Below are positions 57,689 to 64,000 of a stretch of DNA of 64,000 nucleotides, piece by piece; positions within the stretch are counted from its first letter, which is position 1, and the number at the start of each line of letters is the position of its first letter. The translations under genes were made by a program, and so were the position numbers. The DNA is taken from contig NC_053040.3 of NCBI RefSeq assembly GCF_002575655.3, positions 465,172,780-465,236,779 on the forward strand, read 5' to 3'. The stretch comes from Aegilops tauschii subsp. strangulata (taxonomy: Eukaryota > Streptophyta > Magnoliopsida > Poales > Poaceae). Below the pieces are notes generated by a model that was not told the DNA's origin, made no database searches, and was given only the letters and a program-made list of their open reading frames with translations.

Positions 57689-59229
57689 CTAGACAAGAGG
57701 AGGTGCGCTCGAAGCATCATCATCATCATCAAAGTGCCATCCCCCCAAGGGAAAGGAACGAGCTGCGGCCACACTGTCGATGTCCTCAGACCCTGAACCA
57801 ACCTCCTCACCAGCTGCAGCACGCTCAGCCTTCTCCTGACGCCTCACCAGCTTGCCCTTGTTGATCTCCTTGACCTGACGGCGCTGAATGGACTGACACA
57901 TTTTGAACATGTTGCTCACGGTCTTCAGAAGAGACTTCTTCTCCTCTCTGGTGAAACTGGCATCAGTAGCAACTTGCTTCCCATTACTACGCGGAATCCG
58001 CACAGAGGATGAACATCCCTCAGTGTAGGTAGCACGATCCTTAGGCCTGGGGTTGCGCCCCTTCTTGGGAGGCACATATGGTGGAGGGGCAGCCGGAAGC
58101 CAGTTGGAATCACGCTTCGGAAAGGAGGTGCGGTACTTGGCAATGTACCTGGCGGGACAGACGGACTCAATCAAAGCTTGGATGAACGGAGCATAGATGC
58201 ATGACTTGTTCTCCTGAACACACTGCCTGATCTCAAAGAACATGAAGTCCAGAACATCCACTTTCTTCTTGTTATGAAGGTAGACAAAGATATCCAACAT
58301 GGAGCTCCTCAGATTGTGAGAGTCCCCGGTCTTAGGATTAAGCGTGTACCTAAGAATGTGACGCATAGTATCATAGGTTGGCTTCAAATGTTTGATAGAA
58401 CCGGTGGTGAAAGCCTTGTCTGGCTTGTAAGCAAAAGCAATCTCATCCTTGTCTCTACCTGTCTCACGAACACGGCCATACTCAGGATGCTCCTCAGCAA
58501 AGAACCGATACGGAATGATGTCAGAGAACTTGTCCATGGAGGCCTCACACTCATATGTGCCAGACATCCAAGTCATAGTGCGAGCCTCATCACTGTGGAA
58601 GTATACGGTGGCAAAGAACTGCATCACAAGATCTTCACTGAACGGATGGTGGAAGGCGACGAATGGGATCAAGCCAAGCCTCCCAAGAGCACTATACACA
58701 CCGGGATAGGTATGATCATTGTCCCGAAGAGCCTCCACATTGATTTGCTTGTGGGGGGCAAACTTGTTTTTCTTGGTCATGATCAGCTCAGAGAACACCC
58801 GGTGTTGAAAATCATTCTTGAATCTTGGGTCAACCCCTGCATCAGTGTTTGGCACATAGGGGAAATCCTGCCTGCAAGCTCAAAGCTTTGGCTTGGTCCA
58901 CTTAGAGAGAGGTAGATTCTTGACATTCCGACCTCCTGGGAGCACATGTTCCTCTCCTTCCTCCTCATCAACATCATCAGCAGAATCATCCTCATCTTCT
59001 ATCTCTGCATCTGCGGGGTTCTCATAGTGAGCATCTTCCTGCGAATCATACTCCTCTTCTGAATCCTCGGAGGCTTCAATCACTGGCTGCTTGGAGGCGG
59101 TACGGCGAACACGGCCCATCTCAGAGCCCTGACCACTTCCTTCGGACGGCTGACGAGGAGCCAAAGAGAATTCCCTGGAACCTGCCTTGGTGCGCTTGCG
59201 ACGGAGCTCGGACCTCTTGTCAGCAGAGT
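57689..59229 (-). pseudogene. Envelope-like gene of the Sirevirus, one in-frame TGA
   Basis: The frame runs from a probable splice acceptor (TTGTGTTTCAG, minus, ending at 59230) through a Lys/Arg-rich start (KRSELRRKRTKAG) and a long acidic segment (SEDSEEEYDSQEDAHYEN). A TGA at 58880-58882 follows KWTKPKL, after which the same frame continues (ACRQDFPYVPN) for about 400 codons. That part contains a globular region (about 58850-58130), a proline-rich linker (PPPYVPPKKGRNPRP) and a basic coiled-coil end. It matches the 'putative plant transposon protein' type found after pol in Sireviruses. I see no clear signal peptide or transmembrane segment in the exon; the hydrophobic stretch just upstream overlaps the intron's pyrimidine tract. 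The function of this class is unproven. Confidence 0.7.
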
Positions 59230-59340
59230 CTGAAACACAACAGCAACAAAGCACAACAAACACGAGAGACACAAATAAGTACAAGTGCTCGAGAAGCTGG
59301 CGAGGAATGGAAGACAGAGAAGAAGGAGGACTGGCACCAC

Positions 59341-59462
59341 TGTGTACCCCGTGCAAACGGGGGTCTGACCACCGTGGACACGGGGCCCGTGCGCACGGTA
59401 CAAGGGCCGTGGGCACGGGGTCCCCGTGGGCACGGTACAAGGGCCGTGGGCACGGGGTATCC
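59341..59462 (+). repeat. Second, degenerate palindrome cluster
   Basis: Words such as CCCCGTGCAAACGGGG, CCCGTGCGCACGG and CCGTGGGCACGGGG are repeated about six times. They are related to the LTR palindrome but less regular. They lie just upstream of the predicted splice acceptor of the envelope-like gene. Confidence 0.8.
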
Positions 59463-59952
59463 AGAGGATTTTGACAGGAGGAAGCTTGTTGGGTTATGGC
59501 TGAATGCAAATTCTTACCAAGACCCCAAAGAGCATTCCCGCCTCACTTCTGAACACGTCGCAGAGGAAATCCAACACTACTAGAAAGGAGTATGTGTAGC
59601 ACTTGCACTGGAAGAGACTCGAGAAAACACACACTCACGGAAACACGAACACAAGGACAAGAAGAACACAAACAAAAGACAAAAATAATCCAACCTCCAA
59701 CGGAGGGCGGTGGCCGAAGCCACCATGTTTGAGTTTGTTTGGTATGGCACCGCGAAGATATGAACCTTGGGTCCAAGACCAATACTCATCTTTGAAGCAC
59801 AAATGCCATCTTCAAATGGCTAATGTGAAAGATTTTGATCAATTTATGCACTAGTAGGATAAGATAGCTCATTAGTTGAGCTAGCTCCCCCTACTTAGGT
59901 GCCTACATCTAAAACAAGATACTAGTAGAGTATGTGTGTGTATGCAAGAACC
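59463..59952 (-). other. Intergenic region between Sirevirus pol and env-like gene
   Basis: There is no domain-bearing ORF. It contains one AGGGGGAG polypurine motif (59885-59894, minus). It would be the intron or leader if the envelope-like gene is made from a spliced RNA. Confidence 0.55.
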
Positions 59953-62900
59953 TCAATCCAAGTTACTTATATCCACGATATTCAGCTCATGCCTTAACTC
60001 GCGGAATCTTGCTTCATCAAGTGGCTTGGTAAAAATGTCGGCAAGTTGCTTCTCGGTGTTGACATGGAATAAATCAATGTCTCCCTTGGCCACATGATCT
60101 CGAATGAAGTGATGACGAATCTCGATATGTTTGGTTCGGCTATGTTGCACTGGATTGTCGGCGATCTTGATTGCACTTTCATTGTCACAAAATAGAGGCA
60201 CTTTGTCACATTTGACACCATAATCCATCAAAGTTTGCCTCATCCATAATAATTGTGCACAACAACTTCCTGCAGCAATGTACTCGGCCTCGGCGGTTGA
60301 AAGGGACACACAATTCTGCTTCTTTGAAGACCAACTTACCAATGACCTCCCTAGGAATTGACAAGACCCGGAAGTGGACTTGCGGTCTCCCTTGTCTCCG
60401 GCCCAATCCGAATCCGAATATCCTAATAGCTTGAAAGTTGCTCCTTTGGGGTACCAAAGGCCCAAGTTTGGGGTATGAACCAAATATCGAAGGATTCTTT
60501 TCACTGCCGAAAAATGGCTCTCCTTGGGAGCGGATTGAAATCTTGCACACATACACACACTCAACATAATATCCGGCCTAGATGCACAAAGGTAAAGCAA
60601 AGAACCGATCATAGAGCGATATACCTTTTGATCCACATCTTTACCATTGGGATCAAGATTAAGTTGGCCATTTGTGGGCATGGGCGTCTTCATGGGCTTG
60701 ACATCGTGCATTTTGAACCTCTTGAGCATGTCTTGAATATAAAGTGCTTGGTTGATGAAGGTTCCTCCTCTTAATTGCTTCACTTGAAATCCGAGGAAAA
60801 ACTTCAACTCTCCCATCATGCTCATGGCAAATTCCTTGGTCATAAGATTCTCAAACTCAACGTTAATAGCATGGTTAGTGGAACCAAAAATAATATCATC
60901 AACATATATTTGGCACACAAACAATTCTCCTTTTACCCTCTTCGTGAAGAGAGTGGAATCTATTAACCCGATCTGGAACCCCTTCTCGCTTAAGAACGCC
61001 GTAAGGTGATCATACCAAGCACGAGGTGCTTGTTTAAGTCCATAGAGCGCCTTATGGAGTTCATAAACGTGAGAGGGGTGATCGGGGTCTTCGAAACCGG
61101 GAGGTTGTTTGACATACACCAACTCCTTAAGAGGACCATTAAGAAATGCACTCTTCACATCCATTTGATACAATTTGAAATCATGATGTGAAGCATATGC
61201 AAGCAAGATACGAATGGACTCAAGACGGGCAACGGGGGCAAAGGTTTCACCGAAGTCCAAACCTTCAACTTGGGTGAACCCTTGTGCCACTAACCTTGCC
61301 TTGTTTCTAGTGACTTGTCCATGCTCATCTTGTTTATTCTTAAAGATCCACTTTGTTCCAATGACATTATGATGTTCTTTGGGTCTCTTCACAAGAGTCC
61401 ATACTTTGTTGCGGGTGAAGTTGTTGAGTTCTTCATGCATGGCATTTACCCAATCCGGGTAGTCAAGTGCATCTTCAACCTTAAGGGGCTCAACACAAGA
61501 GACAAACGAGTGATGTTCACAAAAGTTTGCCAAACGTCTACGAGTAGTTACCCCTTTGTTGATGCTTCCATAAATGTTGTCGGTGAGATGTTGAAGATGC
61601 TTTAACTTGGCGGACGCTTTTTGCACTTTGAGGGTAAGCTCTTCTTCACTTGGTTTTGAACTTGTGGAAGAAGCTTGGCCTTGAGAATGCTTTAGCCTTG
61701 GAGACACCCTTCTCTTCACAACCTCTAGTTCTTGATCACTTGGATGTGATGATGTGGAAGACACTTGAGGTTGGTATTGATCTTGATCTTGATCTTGATC
61801 AAGAGCTTGACCTTGGGCCTCACGGATTGGTTCTTCGTCATTTGGTTGGGCTTGCCCTTGATCTTACTCGGGAACATGAGGGACTTGATCTTGTTCTTGG
61901 ATAGGTTCATGATTTTCCATAGCATCTTGACCTTGTGGTGGCGGTGATGACTTCCCTTGTGGAGAATCCACAAGAGGGGCTCTTACTCCTTCTTCTTCTA
62001 CTTGGACTTGGGGTGTTTCTTGTGGACGAATGTGGCCTATCCCCATAGTCCTTATAGCTTGTGAAGGAGCCTCATCACCTACAACACTAGGAACAATTTG
62101 CTCCGCACGGGAACCATTATCTTCATCAAACTCCACATTTACCGTTTCCTCAATACATCCGGTGGATTTGTTGAGAACACGGTAAGCATGCGGGTTTGAT
62201 GCATATCCAACAAATATGCCCTCATAAGTTTTAGGCGCAAACTTAGCTAAACGGGATTTCTTATTTAGAATGAAACACTTACAACCGAATACTCGAAAGT
62301 ATTTGACGTTGGGCTTTCTCCCGATTAGGAGTTCGTAGGGAGTCTTGTTCTTGAGCTTACGAAGATAAAGCCGGTTTGTAGCATGGCACGCGGTGTTGAT
62401 GGCTTCGGCCCAAAGCTTGTATGGAGACTTGTACTCGTCAAGCATGGTCCTTGCCATCTCAATGAGAGTCCGGTTCTTCCTTTCCGCAACACCATTTTGT
62501 TCGGGAGTGTATGGCGTGGCATATTGATGCTTGATCCCCTCATCGCTCAAGAACTCGTTCATAGTGTAATTTTTGAACTCGGTGCCGTTGTCACTTCGAA
62601 TTGCCTTGATCTCACAATTATGTTGACGTTGAGCTTCTTTGGCAAAGTTGATGAAGGTGTCTTGAGTTTCATCTTTAGTCTTGAGGAAGAACACCCATGT
62701 ATATCTTGTATAGTCATCGACAATGACAAGGCAATACCTCCTCCCTCCCAAACTATCATAAGATGGAGGCCCAAAGAGATCCAAGTGAATGAGCTTGAGA
62801 GGTCTCAAAGTGGTAATGATAGTTGACACCTTATGAGCTTTTTCATGAAGTTTTCCGGCAATGCACGCACTACAAGGACGATCTTTGGCAAAAGACACAT

Positions 62901-63411
62901 TGGTTAGTCCAAGGATGTGCTCCCCCTTTAAGAGAGCTTGTAAATTTCTCATGCCAACGTGCGCTAGCCGGCGATGCCAAAGCCACCCCACGTCGGCCTT
63001 GGCCATTAGACATGTTGCAAGATAAGTTTTCTCATTTGAGAAATCAACCACGTAAAGGTTGTCTTCAACATGCCCAACAAAGACCACTTTGAGATTGCTT
63101 CTCTTAAAGACGGTCACATGAAATTCACCGAAATGAGAATCATAACCGGCACGAGCCAATTGAATCGTAGAAAGTAAATTGTAGTGAAGAGATTGAACAA
63201 GCATGACATTCTTAAGTGATGCATCACTAGAGATTACCACCTTGCCCAAACCCAATACCTTGCCCTTGATATTGTCACCAAAAGAGATGTTTGAAGTGGC
63301 CTTGACCGAATCAATGAACTCCACAAGCATCTCCCTCTCTCCGGTCATATGATTGGTGCAACCACTATCGATCACCCATTGTGTTCCACCGGAGGTATAG
63401 TCCTACAAGAA
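59953..63411 (-). pseudogene. Sirevirus pol (protease end, integrase, RT, RNase H), broken by stops
   Basis: One frame covers the interval. Near the start is the protease-type DSGCTNHMTG motif. It continues with the integrase zinc finger (HRRLAHVG, CSACIAGK) and integrase core (HLDLFGPP, RSDNGTEF, PEQNGVAERKNRT), then a Pro/Gln/Glu-rich linker. Reverse transcriptase ([29 protein letters not shown]) and RNase H ([33 protein letters not shown]) follow, ending with [14 protein letters not shown] at 61864-61866 (where CAA is expected) falls in the linker, and TAG at 63403-63405 lies before the protease motif. All catalytic motifs survive, so the copy is only lightly damaged. Confidence 0.92.
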
Positions 63412-64000
63412 TCAAGCTTTGATTTTAGGTCCCCATTTTGCAATGGGTCCTAGAGAGTTAGCAATAAGGGTCTTAGGAACCCAAATAGTCCAAGCATAAT
63501 CATCATAGTTAGTGCCAACAAATTTAGTAAAGGTATGACCATCATTTCCTCTCATGAGGACATAAGATGGGTTGTTCTTGCCGGCAAACTCTTTGGGAAT
63601 GGCCTTGGAACTAGTCACAAGGAGCTCATGTTCCTCAACAAGTCTCGTGTGATCAACTAGAAGCTTTTCAACCCTTACTTTAAGGGCATCGTTGTTCTCA
63701 AGAGCAAGTTGCAACGCATCATCGGTTTTAACGAAGTCAATTTTATGAGAAGACAAGGCTTCCTCAAGTGATGCTCTCATGACACTCTCTTCATATAGCT
63801 CGTGCTCGAGGAGTTCGACTCTCTCTTTTTCCTCTATGAGGAGGTTTTCAACATTCTCAATAAAATCATCGCGTTCGGCGAGTGATTTAAGGAGATCACT
63901 AAAACGAGCACGAGCTTCACCATGAAGAGTGTTCATGAAAGCCATCAAGGATTCCTCATCATTATCCACACCATCATCACACTCATCCTCCACTATCTCA
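63412..64000 (-). pseudogene. Sirevirus gag C-terminal part (partial at window edge)
   Basis: This is the same frame as pol, ending in TGA at 63412-63414. Most of it is an acidic coiled coil (for example LLIEEKERVELLEHELYEES), then NPSYVLMRGNDGHTF and PIAKWGPK, the usual transition into the protease region. Upstream gag, including the zinc knuckle, lies beyond the window. Two stops (63412 and 63403) separate it from pol. Confidence 0.8.

Larger units (their letters stand above)
55809..64000 (-). mobile_element. Sirevirus (Maximus-like) Copia element, 3' part; continues beyond the window
   Basis: The minus-strand element has a 3' LTR (55809-57140), a polypurine tract, an envelope-like gene downstream of pol, Copia pol (INT before RT) and the end of a coiled-coil gag extension. 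An env-like gene after pol, multiple polypurine tracts and palindromes in the LTR are typical of Sireviruses. The 5' end and target duplication are outside the window. Several single stops make this copy defective. Confidence 0.88.

Noticed and set aside
59229..59330. Hydrophobic stretch (LFVSLVFVVLCCCCVS) as an envelope signal peptide
   Set aside because: It coincides with the pyrimidine tract before a good splice acceptor, so it is more likely intron sequence read as codons.

Overview
The window is repeat-dense plant nuclear DNA, almost certainly from a Triticeae grass (wheat, Aegilops, barley or rye). The evidence is its content: several Angela/BARE/WIS-type Copia LTRs, a Sirevirus (Maximus-like) Copia element, two Tekay/Del-type chromovirus Gypsy elements, a large LTR element with no recognisable gag or pol, a Cassandra-like LTR carrying 5S rRNA promoter sequence, a Tourist-type MITE, and an autonomous-type Mutator-like element (MULE). 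I found no intact ordinary host gene. Family names are used only at clade level.

Layout: 1-5454 is old, mostly unassignable repeat debris with one clean MITE (298-570). 5460-15895 is a complete Gypsy element (Tekay-1) with about 3.2-kb LTRs and a perfect TTTTA target duplication, but its interior lacks protease, reverse transcriptase and RNase H. 17025-18831 is a Cassandra-like LTR whose 5S-derived promoter is split by a solo LTR (17098-18565). 18832-22620 is a collapsed Angela/WIS Copia region. 22621-28590 is Tekay-2, with an uninterrupted 1462-codon gag-pol ORF but only stubs of its LTRs. 28591-29839 is a truncated reverse Angela LTR.

29840 to about 53000 is a MULE broken by later insertions. 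In order it has a mudrA-like transposase with SWIM zinc finger, a plant-mobile-domain (PMD) gene with introns, and a convergent small acidic ORF on the minus strand. That ORF has a striking promoter: nine GGCGGGAA (E2F-like) motifs at 13-14 bp period beside a TATA box. A domain-less LTR element (32174-39771, target duplication CCGTG) interrupts the transposase. An Angela element (target duplication AGAAG) interrupts the small ORF. The Angela locus then appears to have undergone a 7.6-kb tandem duplication through a 5-bp microhomology, followed by LTR-LTR recombination to a solo LTR in the distal copy.

53000-55808 is low-information sequence with a 24-C homopolymer and a CpG-rich block. 55809-64000 is the 3' two thirds of a minus-strand Sirevirus: 3' LTR with palindrome array, envelope-like gene with a probable splice acceptor, pol, and the end of gag; its 5' end lies outside the window.

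The genes work only as parts of selfish elements. The most interesting system is the MULE (transposase + PMD + convergent accessory ORF under a possible cell-cycle promoter). Next are the hairpin conserved at the start of both Tekay LTRs, the additional ORF upstream of Tekay gag, and the 446-codon orphan ORF in the domain-less LTR element.
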